Below are positions 8,732-17,780 of a stretch of 64,000 nucleotides of DNA, one piece after another. Under the pieces are notes generated by a model. It was not told the origin of the DNA and did no database searches. It worked only from the letters and a program-made list of their open reading frames with translations. The stretch is from Actinomyces sp. Marseille-P3109 (lineage in GTDB: Bacteria > Actinomycetota > Actinomycetes > Actinomycetales > Actinomycetaceae): positions 639,941-703,940 of the forward strand of contig NZ_OOHN01000008.1 in assembly GCF_900323545.1 (NCBI RefSeq), written 5' to 3'. The position numbers were made by a program, and so were the translations under genes. Numbering within the stretch: the first letter of the stretch is position 1; each line of letters opens with the position of its first letter.

Positions 8732-11053
8732 GTGCCCAGCTCGCCAGATCGCTCAACCCGCGCGCCGCGTCCCGGCAGCGTCGGCATCCTGCAGCGCCCC
8801 CTGAGCCGGCTCCTGGGCAGGCGCACCGCCGCCCAGCTCGCCAAGCAGGGAGTGGAGACCGGCGGCGACCTGCTGCGCCTCCTGCCTCGGCGCTACGACA
8901 CCTGGGGGGACCTGACCGATATGCGCACGCTGTCCAAGGACGAGCAGGCCACCGTCCAAGCCCAGATCGTCCGAGCCTCCTCCCGGCGCACCCGCTCCGG
9001 CCGGGCGCCGGCCCTCATGGAGGCCACCGTCACCGACGGCGTCTCGACCATGGACGTCGTCCAGTTCGGCGCGGCGGGCCAGATGCGCGCCCGTGCCGCC
9101 CAGCTGGCCCCAGGAACCACCGTCCTCATGAGCGGCAAGGTCGGGATCCACCGCGGACGCAAGCAGCTGTCCAACCCGCGCCTGTACGTCCTCGACGATC
9201 TCGACGAGGACGAGCGCGAGGCCCTCCTGGCCCGTCCCATGCCCATCTACCCAGGCACGGAGGCCCTCCCCTCCTGGTCGGTGGGCAAGGCGGTGCGGAC
9301 CGTCCTGGACCAGGTGGGGCCCGACGACGTCCCCGACCCCCTGCCCGATGACCTGCGGCGCGCGGCCGGTCTGATCGACGCCTACACCGCCTACCGCTGG
9401 GTGCACCGGCCCGACGACGCCCAGCAGTGGAAGGCCGCCCGGAGCCGGCTTCGCCACGAGGAGGCCCTCATCCTCCAGGTGGCCCTGGCCCAGCGCCGGG
9501 CCCATCACGAGGCCACCCGCACCGCGGTGGCCTGGCCCGAGCCGCAGGAGACCGGCACCCTGAGAGCCGACCTCGACGCGGCCCTGCCCTACAACCTCAC
9601 CGCCGGACAGGTACGTGTCGGCCGGGAGATCGCCGCCGACCTGACCCGCACCGTCCCCATGCAGCGCCTCCTCCAGGGCGACGTGGGCAGCGGCAAGACC
9701 CTTGTGGCCCTGCGCGCCATGCTCCAGGTGGTAGGCGGTGGCGGTCAGGCGGCCCTGCTGGCCCCCACCGAGGTGCTTGCGGCCCAGCACCGGGCCTCCC
9801 TCGAGATGCTTCTCGGCCCCCTGGGCCGCTCCGGGACGCTCGGTAGCGCCGAGCGTTCCACCCGGGTCCACCTGTTGACCGGCTCCACCTCGGCCGTCCA
9901 GCGCCGTCAGATCCTGGCCGACCTGGCCGCCGGCGAGCCGGCCATCGTCGTGGGGACCCACGCCCTGCTGTCGGATACGGTGCAGATCCCCTTCCTGGGA
10001 CTGGTCGTCGTTGACGAGCAGCATCGCTTCGGCGTCGCCCAGCGCGACGCCCTGCGCGAGCGCGGCGGCGTCACCGACCCGGACACCGGCCAGCGCCACA
10101 CCCCCCACCTGCTGGTCATGACCGCCACCCCGATCCCACGCACCATCGCCATGACGGTCTTCGGCGACCTGGCGACCTCCGTCCTGGACGAGCTTCCCGC
10201 CGGGCGCAGCCCCGTCCGCACGCACCTGGTCCCCTGGTCGCGCACCTCCTGGGTGGAGGGCATCTGGCGGCGCGCCGCGAAGGAGGTCGCCGCCGGGGGA
10301 CGTGTCTACGTTGTCTGCCCACGGATCGAGGTCGGTGACGATGAGCCCCAGGAAGAGGCTGCGGTGGCCTCCGACGCCGACACCGATCGGGCCGTGGACC
10401 TGCTCGAGCTCGAGGAGTCCGGCCCGCGCCCCGACCGCCCGCTGGCCGCCGTCGAGGAGTGGAGGCAACGACTGGACGCCGAGCCGGCCCTGGAGGGCAT
10501 CGACATCGCAGTCCTCACCGGGCGCATGAGCAGCGAGGACAAGGCCGCCGCCATGGCGGGCTTCGCCTCCGGAGCCACCCCGGTCCTGGTGTCCACCACC
10601 GTCATCGAGGTGGGGGTGGATGTGCCCGAGGCCTCCATGATGGTCATCCTGGACGCCGACCGTTTTGGTCTGTCTCAGCTCCACCAGCTGCGCGGCCGGG
10701 TCGGACGCGGGGACCGTGAGTCGGTCTGCGTGGCGGTCACCGGCGTGGAGGTCGGATCCACCGCCTTCCACCGGCTCAAGGCCTTCGCCTCAACCATGGA
10801 CGGCTTCGCCCTGGCCGAGGCCGACCTCGACCTGCGCAGCGAGGGCGATGTCCTGGGGGCCTCGCAGTCGGGGCGCGCCTCCGGCCTGGACCTGCTTCGC
10901 GTGACCCGCGATGCGCGTCTTATCGCAACCGTGAGGCGCGAGGCCGAGCGGATCGTGGCCGCCGATCCACAGCTGCGCGAGCACCGGGCCCTGGCGTCGA
11001 CGATCGTCGAGCGCCTCGATGAGGAGTCCCAGGCCTTCCTCGAAAGAGCATGA
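8732..11053 (+). CDS. recG: ATP-dependent DNA helicase RecG
   Basis: Superfamily 2 helicase that remodels branched DNA and stalled forks. The 773-aa protein has an N-terminal wedge/OB region (VTDGVSTMDVVQFG, GKVGIHRGRKQ), Walker A GDVGSGKT near residue 316, DEQHRFG near residue 427 in place of a DEAD box as is normal for RecG, MTATPIPRT as motif III, and the C-terminal ATPase motifs TTVIEVGVDVPEA and QLRGRVGRG. The GTG at 8732 is preferred over GTG 8723 because of the -10 box. The stop is only 10 nt from the end of the convergent rsmD. Confidence 0.95.
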   Translation: MPSSPDRSTRAPRPGSVGILQRPLSRLLGRRTAAQLAKQGVETGGDLLRLLPRRYDTWGDLTDMRTLSKDEQATVQAQIVRASSRRTRSGRAPALMEATVTDGVSTMDVVQFGAAGQMRARAAQLAPGTTVLMSGKVGIHRGRKQLSNPRLYVLDDLDEDEREALLARPMPIYPGTEALPSWSVGKAVRTVLDQVGPDDVPDPLPDDLRRAAGLIDAYTAYRWVHRPDDAQQWKAARSRLRHEEALILQVALAQRRAHHEATRTAVAWPEPQETGTLRADLDAALPYNLTAGQVRVGREIAADLTRTVPMQRLLQGDVGSGKTLVALRAMLQVVGGGGQAALLAPTEVLAAQHRASLEMLLGPLGRSGTLGSAERSTRVHLLTGSTSAVQRRQILADLAAGEPAIVVGTHALLSDTVQIPFLGLVVVDEQHRFGVAQRDALRERGGVTDPDTGQRHTPHLLVMTATPIPRTIAMTVFGDLATSVLDELPAGRSPVRTHLVPWSRTSWVEGIWRRAAKEVAAGGRVYVVCPRIEVGDDEPQEEAAVASDADTDRAVDLLELEESGPRPDRPLAAVEEWRQRLDAEPALEGIDIAVLTGRMSSEDKAAAMAGFASGATPVLVSTTVIEVGVDVPEASMMVILDADRFGLSQLHQLRGRVGRGDRESVCVAVTGVEVGSTAFHRLKAFASTMDGFALAEADLDLRSEGDVLGASQSGRASGLDLLRVTRDARLIATVRREAERIVAADPQLREHRALASTIVERLDEESQAFLERA

Positions 11054-11063
11054 TGGACCGGGC

Positions 11064-11645
11064 TCAAGCCGGCTCGACGGACTCAGTGGCCAGCTCGGCG
11101 AACCAGATCGTGGTCTCCCCGTACCGCTTGTCCGCGAAGCGTCTCATCCCCTCCGGCCAGGTGGGCTCCGGTGAGCGCGTCGAGCGCTCGACGACGACAA
11201 CGGCGCTCGCGGTCAGCCATGGGTCCTCGCCGCGGGCCAGAGGGGTGAGGATCGCAGTCAGTCCCTCCTCGCTCAGCTCGTAGGGCGGGTCGAGCAGCAC
11301 CAGGTCCACCGGCGCTCCCGCCGCGCCGGCCAGGAAGATGGCCGCCTTCGCTGTCACCGCCCGGACCCCGCGTAGGCCCAGCGCCCGGATATTGCGCAGG
11401 CAGGTGTCGGTGGCCGCGCGCGAGGAGTCCACGAGCGTGACGTCGCCGGCTCCTCGGCTCGCCGCCTCCAGACCCAGGGCGCCCGAGCCCGCACACAGGT
11501 CCACCACCCGGGCGCTGTCGAGCACCCCGTAGTGGTCCAGCCGGGCGAAGAGGGCCTCTCGCACTCGCTCGGAGGTGGGGCGCGTCCCGGACCGGGGCAC
11601 CTCGATCCTGCGCCCGCCCACGGTTCCGGCCACGATCCTTGTCAT
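11064..11645 (-). CDS. rsmD: 16S rRNA (guanine(966)-N(2))-methyltransferase
   Basis: SAM-dependent methyltransferase that modifies G966 of 16S rRNA during 30S assembly. The 193-aa protein has the SAM loop DLCAGSGALGLEA at about 49-61 and the catalytic DPPY at 119-122, as expected for an N2-guanine enzyme. The conserved N-terminus MTRIVAGTVGGRR fixes the ATG at 11645. The reading frame extends upstream to 11693, but that extra stretch is not part of the family. It converges on recG. In many actinobacteria rsmD is next to coaD, but here the fucose locus lies between them. Confidence 0.93.
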   Translation of the reverse strand: MTRIVAGTVGGRRIEVPRSGTRPTSERVREALFARLDHYGVLDSARVVDLCAGSGALGLEAASRGAGDVTLVDSSRAATDTCLRNIRALGLRGVRAVTAKAAIFLAGAAGAPVDLVLLDPPYELSEEGLTAILTPLARGEDPWLTASAVVVVERSTRSPEPTWPEGMRRFADKRYGETTIWFAELATESVEPA

Positions 11646-11708
11646 GGTCCGAACCATACGTGAGGCCCCGGCCCCAGGGCGCATCTCGAGCATCCTTCGC
11701 GGGATCGG

Positions 11709-12380
11709 TCAGTCCTCCTGGGCCGGGGCGTGCTGGCCGTAACCGGTGTCCCGGATCTTGCAGTCCACCGCCTCGATCTGCTCGTCGGAGAGGATCTTGG
11801 GGGTTCCCACGGCACGCGTGCGCAGGTAGAGCTCGCAGACCCACTCCAGTTCCTGGGCCAGGACGTAGGTGGCGGCCAGGTCCGGGCCGGTGACCACCGA
11901 GCCGTGGTTGCTCATGAGGGCCGCCGTACGCCCCTCGAGGGCCCGTTCAACGTTGGCCGCCAGCTCGGGGGACCCGTAGATCGCGTAGTCCGCCACCCGC
12001 ACGTCGCTGCCGCCGAACATGCAGATGTAGTAGTGCACGGCCGGAAGCGCGCTGACGCCCTCGAGGCTGGCGACGGTGGTGGCCGCGTAGGAGTGGGTGT
12101 GCACCACCGACATCTGGCCGGTCGCCCGCAGCGCGGTCAGGTGCAGGTCCAGCTCACTGGCGGGCTTGAGGGGACCCTCGACCTGCTTGCCCGTGGCGTA
12201 GTCGACCACGGCGACCAGGTCGGGGCGCATGTCCTGGTAGGGCAGCCCCGAGGGAGTGATGGCGACCAGGTCGCCCTCCCTGACGGACAGGTTGCCGGCG
12301 GTGCCGACGACCAGGCCGTCGTCGGCGAGGTGGAAGCAGGCCTCGGTGATCTGCTGGCGGGCGTCGTGGAGAAGCATCAT
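11709..12380 (-). CDS. fucA: L-fuculose-1-phosphate aldolase (class II)
   Basis: Cleaves L-fuculose-1-phosphate into dihydroxyacetone phosphate and L-lactaldehyde. The 223-aa protein keeps the class II aldolase zinc site: His94 and His96 in VVHTHS and His159 in SNHG, with the catalytic acid at Glu76 (PASE). GTAGNLSVR near residues 26-34 is the phosphate-binding segment. The start has two adjacent ATG codons (12380 and 12377) behind GGAAAG. It diverges from fucI with a 204-nt shared control region, and together these genes make up the fucose pathway. A close relative such as rhamnulose-1-phosphate aldolase is unlikely given the fucI/fucU/fucP partners. Confidence 0.88.
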   Translation of the reverse strand: MMLLHDARQQITEACFHLADDGLVVGTAGNLSVREGDLVAITPSGLPYQDMRPDLVAVVDYATGKQVEGPLKPASELDLHLTALRATGQMSVVHTHSYAATTVASLEGVSALPAVHYYICMFGGSDVRVADYAIYGSPELAANVERALEGRTAALMSNHGSVVTGPDLAATYVLAQELEWVCELYLRTRAVGTPKILSDEQIEAVDCKIRDTGYGQHAPAQED

Positions 12381-12423
12381 GGGCTCTTTCCTCGGGACGT
12401 ACCGCAGCGCGCCCCGTTGCGTC

Positions 12424-12464
12424 TGAAATGGTACCCGCGCATCATTTCATGTTTGCGCTCTCAT
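12424..12464. promoter_or_regulatory. fucA-side operator and inverted repeat
   Basis: ATGTTTGCGCTCTCAT (12449-12464) is a near copy of the fucI-side motif at 12526. It has a GCGC core and ATG/CAT ends, the kind of imperfect palindrome bound by LacI-type repressors. Next to it, TGAAATG (12424-12430) and CATTTCA (12443-12449) form a 7-bp inverted repeat. A possible fucA -10, TACCAT on the minus strand (12428-12433), lies inside this region. Confidence 0.5.
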
Positions 12465-12494
12465 GTCTATGGTTACGCTTTTTTGTTTTCATGC

Positions 12495-12540
12495 TTGACA
12501 CTACCGAGTGGTTGGGGTCATGATTTGTTTGCGCTCACAT
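12495..12540 (+). promoter_or_regulatory. fucI operon promoter and operator
   Basis: A consensus -35 TTGACA (12495-12500) and -10 CATGAT (12519-12524) are 18 bp apart. TGTTTGCGCTCACAT (12526-12540) starts 1 bp after the -10 box and repeats the motif at 12449, so a repressor bound there would block initiation. The probable regulator is the LacI-family protein encoded at the end of the locus. Confidence 0.6.
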
Positions 12541-12584
12541 TCCTGTGGGTCCTGGTCATCGTCGCCCAGTGAAAGGAACCTGTC

Positions 12585-14360
12585 ATGCCCACTGCGTCCT
12601 ACCCCGCCATCGGAATCCGCCCACTCATCGACGGCCGCCGTCGTGGCGTGAGGGAGTCCCTCGAGGACAAGACCGCTCAGCTGGCCAAGGATGTCGCCGA
12701 GCTCATCTCCACCCACCTGACCTACCCCGATGGCAGCCCGGTGCGCTGCGTCGTCTCCGAGACCGCGATCGGGGGAGTGGCAGAGGCCAACCGCTGCAAG
12801 GAGCAGTTCCGCACCGAGAACGTGTGCGCCGACCTGACCGTCACCGCCTCCTGGAACTACATCACCGAGGTCCTCGACCTCGACCCCTCGATCCCGCACG
12901 CCATCTGGGGCTTCAACGGCACCGAGCGCCCCGGGGCCGTGACCCTGGCCGCCGCGGCCGCCGCCTACAACATGCTGGGCATCCCCTGCTTCGGCATCTA
13001 CGGCCACGACGTCCAGGACGCCGACGACTCCGGCCTGACCGACGACGTCGTCGAGAACATCCTGCGCTACGCTCGCGCAGCCCTGGGGGTCGGCCTCATG
13101 AAGGGACGCAGCTACCTCTCGATCGGGACCGTCTCGATGGGGATCGCGGGCTGCCGCGTCCCCGAGCAGTTCTTCGTCGACTACCTGGGAATGCGCGCCG
13201 AGTACATCGACATGATCGAGATCGACCGCCGCATCGCCAACGGCATCTACGACCACAAGGAGTACGAGACCGCACTGGCCTGGGCCCGCGAGCACCTCAC
13301 CATCGGGCAGAACCGCAACCCCGAGGCCAACCGCTTCACTCAGGAGGAGTACGACGAGCAGTTCGACTACTGCATCAAGATGCTCCTCATCGGCCGCGAC
13401 CTCATGGAGGGCAACCCCGCCCTGGCCGAGCTCGGCTTCGTCGAGGAGGCCGACGGCCACGACGCCATCGCGGCCGGCTTCCAGGGGCAGCGCCAGTGGA
13501 CGGACTACAAGCCCAACGGCGACATCCTCGAGACCTTCCTCAACACCACCTTCGACTGGAACGGCAAGCGGCCCGAGAAGGTCTTCGCCACGGAGGGCGA
13601 CGCCGGCAACGCCGTCGCCATGCTCTTCAACTCCGTCCTGACCCACCGCCCCCAGCTCTTCAGCGATGTGCGCACCTACTGGAGCCCCGAGGCCGTTGAG
13701 CGGGTCACCGGGTACAGGCTCGAGGGGCGCGCTGAGCACGGGTTCATCGACCTGCGCAACTCCGGGGCGACGACCCTCAACGCCACCGGCGAGGAGAAGG
13801 ACGCCGAGGGCAACCCGATCATCAAGCACTGGTGGGAGATCACCGAGGCGGACATCGAGGCGGACCTGAAGGCCTCCACCTTCCACGCCGCCACCCGCGA
13901 GTACTTCCCCGGAGGCGGGTTCTCCACCCACTTCACCACCGCCGGCGGCATGCCCGTGACCGCGACCCGACTCAACTTCGTGGCCGGCCAGGGCCCGGTC
14001 CTCCAGATCTCCGAGGGCTGGACCGTGGAGCTGCCCGACGACGTGCGCGACCAGATCGTCAACCGCACCGACCCGACCTGGCCGACGACCTTCTTCGTTC
14101 CGCGGCTGACCGGACAGGGCGCCTTCACCTCCGTCTACGACTGGATGGCCAACTGGGGCGCCAACCACACGGCCACGGGCTACGGACACTTCGGCGCCGA
14201 CCTCATCACCCTGGCCTCGATGCTGCGCATCCCCGTCTACATGCACAACGTCGAGCGCGAGAGGATCCTGCGCCCCAAGGCGTGGGTGCCCTTCGGCACC
14301 GCTGAGCCCGAGAGCGCCGACTTCAGGGCCTGCGCCACCTTCGGGCCGCTCTACCGCTGA
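12585..14360 (+). CDS. fucI: L-fucose isomerase
   Basis: Converts L-fucose to L-fuculose, the first committed step after mutarotation. The protein is 591 aa, the same length as the E. coli enzyme, and the three known metal and catalytic residues fall at identical positions: Glu337 (ATEGD), Asp361 (FSDVRTYW) and His528 (WGANH). Strongly conserved blocks include IGIRPLIDGRR, AIWGFNGTERPGAV, YGHDVQDADD and AAGFQGQRQWTDY. The ATG is preceded by AAAGGAA. It is first in the rightward fucI-kinase-fucU-fucP operon. Confidence 0.97.
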   Translation: MPTASYPAIGIRPLIDGRRRGVRESLEDKTAQLAKDVAELISTHLTYPDGSPVRCVVSETAIGGVAEANRCKEQFRTENVCADLTVTASWNYITEVLDLDPSIPHAIWGFNGTERPGAVTLAAAAAAYNMLGIPCFGIYGHDVQDADDSGLTDDVVENILRYARAALGVGLMKGRSYLSIGTVSMGIAGCRVPEQFFVDYLGMRAEYIDMIEIDRRIANGIYDHKEYETALAWAREHLTIGQNRNPEANRFTQEEYDEQFDYCIKMLLIGRDLMEGNPALAELGFVEEADGHDAIAAGFQGQRQWTDYKPNGDILETFLNTTFDWNGKRPEKVFATEGDAGNAVAMLFNSVLTHRPQLFSDVRTYWSPEAVERVTGYRLEGRAEHGFIDLRNSGATTLNATGEEKDAEGNPIIKHWWEITEADIEADLKASTFHAATREYFPGGGFSTHFTTAGGMPVTATRLNFVAGQGPVLQISEGWTVELPDDVRDQIVNRTDPTWPTTFFVPRLTGQGAFTSVYDWMANWGANHTATGYGHFGADLITLASMLRIPVYMHNVERERILRPKAWVPFGTAEPESADFRACATFGPLYR

Positions 14361-14371
14361 AGGACCGTGTC

Positions 14372-15841
14372 ATGACGAGCACCGACGAGCACCACGCACT
14401 CGCACTCGATCTCGGATCCAGCTCCGTACGAGCGGTTCTGGGAAGCTACCGTCAGGGAGCCATCAGCACTGAGGAGGTCTTCCGGCTTCACCACCAGGTG
14501 GTGGATGACCACGGCACCCTTACCTGGGACCTCGAGCGCATCATGGACGGTGCTCGTCGGAGCATCGTCGAGGCGACCGAGCGCCTGGGGCGGGCTCCCG
14601 ACTCCATCGGCATCGACACCTGGGGCGTCGACTACGGCCTCCTTGATGCTCAGGGCGCTCTGCTGCGCGCTCCTCGGGCCTATCGCGACGGGCGCATGGC
14701 CCGGTGGGCCGCGGACCTGGATCGGGCCATCTCCCCGGAGGCGGCCTGGCGGGAGACCGGCATCCTGCCCCAGCAGATCAACACGGTCTACCAGCTCTAC
14801 GCGGACTTGAGGGAGGAGCCCGGCCTCGTTGATCGGGTCGACCGCGTCCTGCCGCTGCCCGACCTGGTGTCGTACCTGCTCGGTGCCCCGGCCGAGGCGG
14901 GGCGGGCGATCGCCTCGACCACCGGGCTCGCCTCGCCCGGGGCGCAATGCTGGTCCGCGCACGTGCTGGAGGCCGCCGGAATCCCCGAGCGGTGGATGCC
15001 CCCGCTCGTCGACGACGCCACCGTGGCCGGCAAGACGCCGGAGGGGATCACCATCGTGCGCCCCGGCGGACATGACACCGCCTGCGCTGTCCACGCACTC
15101 GGGCTGGCGAACGACGACGTGCACCTGTTCATCTCCTCAGGATCTTGGAGCCTCATCGGGGTCACCGTTCCCGATCCGGTCCTGGACGAGGCGACGCTGC
15201 GTTCCGGACTGACCAACGAGGTCCGTACCGACGGCGGTATCCGGCTCCTGCGCAACCTCACCGGGTTCTGGCTGCTCCAGGAGTGCCAGCGCTCCTGGAA
15301 CGAGCCCGACACCGGGGCGCTGGTCAAGGCGGCGGGGGAGTGCGCCTCGCTCGGCGTGGTGATCGACCCCGATGACGCCCTCTTCGCCACTCCCGGGGAT
15401 ATGCCGGGCAAGATCGCCCAATGGTGCCGCGACCACTACAAGGTGGCCCCCGAGGGGCCTGCGCAGACCGTCCGGCTCATCCTCGAGTCTCTCGCCTGCG
15501 CGCACGCCGCCTACGCCCAGGGGCTGCAGAACGTCGTCGGCGACCTGCTGGACCCAGCTTCGCCGATCCACCTGGTGGGGGGCGGGGCGCGTAACAGCCT
15601 CCTTCCGGCGATGACGGCGGCGGCCTGCAACCGGCGCGTCGTCGTGGGCACACCGGAGGCCAGCGCCCTGGGCAACATCCTCGCCCAGCTCGAGGCCACC
15701 GGCACCGTCGACCCGGATTCACGCGGCGAGGTGCTGCGCCGCAGCGTCCGCCTGGTCGACGTCGAGCCCTCCGACTCCATCGTGGACCCCAGCACTTTCG
15801 ACGCCATGCGGGAGCGGCTGCTCAACGTCACCGCCGGCTGA
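14372..15841 (+). CDS. FGGY-family L-fuculose kinase (rhamnulokinase-like)
   Basis: Sugar kinase of 489 aa. The N-terminal ATPase fold begins ALALDLGSSSVRAVLG, and the substrate side shows IGIDTWGVDYGLLD and QINTVYQLYA. The second half has GGHDTACAV and HLVGGGARNSLL. These blocks look closer to RhaB (rhamnulokinase) than to FucK. Position between fucI and fucU implies that it phosphorylates L-fuculose at C1, since no rhaA or rhaD partner is present. L-fuculose and L-rhamnulose share much stereochemistry, so dual use is possible. It follows fucI by 11 nt. Confidence 0.82.
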   Translation: MTSTDEHHALALDLGSSSVRAVLGSYRQGAISTEEVFRLHHQVVDDHGTLTWDLERIMDGARRSIVEATERLGRAPDSIGIDTWGVDYGLLDAQGALLRAPRAYRDGRMARWAADLDRAISPEAAWRETGILPQQINTVYQLYADLREEPGLVDRVDRVLPLPDLVSYLLGAPAEAGRAIASTTGLASPGAQCWSAHVLEAAGIPERWMPPLVDDATVAGKTPEGITIVRPGGHDTACAVHALGLANDDVHLFISSGSWSLIGVTVPDPVLDEATLRSGLTNEVRTDGGIRLLRNLTGFWLLQECQRSWNEPDTGALVKAAGECASLGVVIDPDDALFATPGDMPGKIAQWCRDHYKVAPEGPAQTVRLILESLACAHAAYAQGLQNVVGDLLDPASPIHLVGGGARNSLLPAMTAAACNRRVVVGTPEASALGNILAQLEATGTVDPDSRGEVLRRSVRLVDVEPSDSIVDPSTFDAMRERLLNVTAG

Positions 15842-15905
15842 CCAATGGCCTCATCGACTGAAACCGATCATCAATCCGAACACACACCTCATGAAAGGAG
15901 CAACG

Positions 15906-16334
15906 ATGCTCCGCAACATTCCCGCCAACCTGTCCCCCGACCTTGTCAAGATCCTGCTCGAGATGGGCCATGGGGATGAGATCCTCCTGGCCGATGCCAA
16001 CTTCCCCGGGCACCACCTCCACCCCACCACGGTGCGAGCAGATGGTCTGGGTATCCCCGACCTGCTCACATCCATCCTCACCCTCATGCCTCTGGACCGG
16101 TACAGCAGCTACCAGGTGGCCCTCATGGAGACAGTGGGCGACGACCCTCGGCCTCCGGTGTGGGACGTCTACGAGCAGATCTGGAACGAGGCGGAGAAGG
16201 ACGCCGGTCCTGTGAGCGTGAAGACGATCGAGCGCATGGCCTTCTACGACTACACCCCGAGCGTCTACGCCGTCGTCGTCACCGGGGAGACCGCCCTGTA
16301 CGGGAACCTCATCCTCAAGAAGGGCGTGCTGTGA
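15906..16334 (+). CDS. fucU: L-fucose mutarotase
   Basis: RbsD/FucU-family protein of 142 aa that interconverts the alpha and beta anomers of L-fucose. The signature EMGHGDEILLADANFPG places the catalytic His at residue 22, as in E. coli FucU, and the C-terminal GETALYGNLILKKGVL is typical. ATG 15906 is chosen over ATG 15891 because AAAGGAG lies at 15894-15900, between the two. The stop overlaps the fucP start (TGATG). Confidence 0.92.
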   Translation: MLRNIPANLSPDLVKILLEMGHGDEILLADANFPGHHLHPTTVRADGLGIPDLLTSILTLMPLDRYSSYQVALMETVGDDPRPPVWDVYEQIWNEAEKDAGPVSVKTIERMAFYDYTPSVYAVVVTGETALYGNLILKKGVL

Positions 16335-17680
16335 TGACTGTGGTCCAAGACTCCGTGGCTGAGGCGGACCTCGTCCAGAAGGCCCCATCCAATCGAGGGT
16401 TCCTGTACCCCGGCATGCTCGTCCCCTTCATCCTCCTCGTCTCTTGCTTCGCAGCGTGGGGAATGGCTGGGGACATGACCGCACCACTGGTCAAGGTCTT
16501 CCGCTCGGTGTTCTCCATGAACAACGTCCAGTCCTCCTTGGTGCAGTCCGCCTACTACGGCGCCTACTTCTGTCTGGCGATTCCTGCCGCCTTCATCAAC
16601 AGCCGTCTGGGATATAAGGGTGGGGTCCTCATCGGCCTCGGCCTGGCCGCTGCGGGAGGACTCCTGTTCATCCCGGCCTCCCACGTGATGACCTACTCGA
16701 TGTTCCTGGCCGCGCTGTTCACCCTAGCCTCAGGGCTGTCCATTCTCGAGACGAGTGCCAACCCCTTCGTCATGTCGATGGGACCAGAACACAACGCCAC
16801 TCGGCGCCTTAACTTCGCTCAGGCCTTCAATCCCATCGGCTCCAACCTCGGGGTACTGATCGCGGCGACGCTCATCCTGCCCCACATCAGTCCCGCAACG
16901 GCGGAGCAGCGGGCGTCCATGAGTGAGGCCGAGCTGCTCTCCACCCGCTCTTCCGAGCTGCAGGCCGTCATGGGACCCTTCGTGGCACTCAGTCTGTTCT
17001 ATATCGCTCTGGCGGTGTCGATCGCCTTCGTCAAGGTTACTGAGACGCCTGTGGTCTCCACGGGGCAGCCGGCCCCATCGGAGGGGCGGCTCAGGCGCCT
17101 GCTGGGTAACAAGCGCTACAGCTTCGGGGTTGTTGCTCAGTACTTCAACATTGCGGCTCAAACCTGTATCTGGACCTTCACCCTTCACTACGTCACAGAT
17201 GCCCTAGGGGTGTCGGACAAGGTCGCCGGATACTGGCTGCAGGCGAGTCTGCTGGTGTTCCTGGTCTTCCGTTTTCTCATGGTCGGGCTCATGGGGCGAT
17301 TCGATGCTCGCAAACTTATGATCATCATGTGCCTGTTCGGCGTCGGGCTATCACTGTTCGCCATGGTGAGCGTCAATATCGCTGGAGCTGTCGCGGTGGC
17401 CCTGATGTCGGCCAGTATCTCGCTGCTGTTCCCAACCATCTACGGCGAGGCCCTCAAGGGGCTGGGCGAGGACACCAAGTTCGGAGCTGCTGGTCTGGTG
17501 ATGTCTATCATCGGTGGAGCCACAATGCCACTGGTTCAAGGGTGGGTCATGGACCGTACCTCAGCGGCATTCTCCTACGTGACGGTGGGTGTCTGCCTGA
17601 GTATCGTCGCCGCCTACGGGTTCTACACGCTGCGCGCGGACCACGAGGATACCGTGACGGTCGCCTCGTCTGCGGCCTGA
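16334..17680 (+). CDS. fucP: L-fucose:H+ symporter, MFS family
   Basis: Major facilitator superfamily permease of 448 aa with about 12 hydrophobic segments. E. coli FucP is 438 aa. The run NSRLGYKGGV corresponds to the loop 2-3 MFS motif, and ILETSANPFV with NFAQAFNPIGSN is characteristic of the FucP subgroup. The ATG overlaps the fucU stop by 1 nt, so the transporter is translationally coupled to the mutarotase. A frame extension upstream to 16160 is a shadow of fucU. It brings host-derived fucose into the cell, completing the locus. Confidence 0.92.
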   Translation: MTVVQDSVAEADLVQKAPSNRGFLYPGMLVPFILLVSCFAAWGMAGDMTAPLVKVFRSVFSMNNVQSSLVQSAYYGAYFCLAIPAAFINSRLGYKGGVLIGLGLAAAGGLLFIPASHVMTYSMFLAALFTLASGLSILETSANPFVMSMGPEHNATRRLNFAQAFNPIGSNLGVLIAATLILPHISPATAEQRASMSEAELLSTRSSELQAVMGPFVALSLFYIALAVSIAFVKVTETPVVSTGQPAPSEGRLRRLLGNKRYSFGVVAQYFNIAAQTCIWTFTLHYVTDALGVSDKVAGYWLQASLLVFLVFRFLMVGLMGRFDARKLMIIMCLFGVGLSLFAMVSVNIAGAVAVALMSASISLLFPTIYGEALKGLGEDTKFGAAGLVMSIIGGATMPLVQGWVMDRTSAAFSYVTVGVCLSIVAAYGFYTLRADHEDTVTVASSAA

Positions 17681-17690
17681 GCGCTCGGTC

Positions 17691-17775
17691 TGAGCAGGTT
17701 GACGTCGAGGGGATCCGCACTGTCCGACCCTGCTCACACGGGTGGGGGCTGCCTGGAGCACGGGGAGCCTCCACC
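17691..17775. terminator. Hairpins between fucP and the LacI-type regulator gene
   Basis: Two inverted repeats lie in the 100-nt convergent gap. TGAGCAGG/CCTGCTCA (17691-17736) has an 8-bp stem and a long loop. GGTGGGGGCT/AGCCTCCACC (17741-17775) has a 10-bp stem with one G-T pair. Neither has a T-tract, so termination is inferred from position. Confidence 0.4.
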
Positions 17776-17780
17776 CTCAC

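Noticed and set aside
8753..10771. Long antisense open frame across recG (672 codons)
   Set aside because: Opposite-strand shadow of a high-GC gene; the composition is Gly/His/Gln/Asp-rich without any family motif, and RecG motifs are clear on the plus strand.
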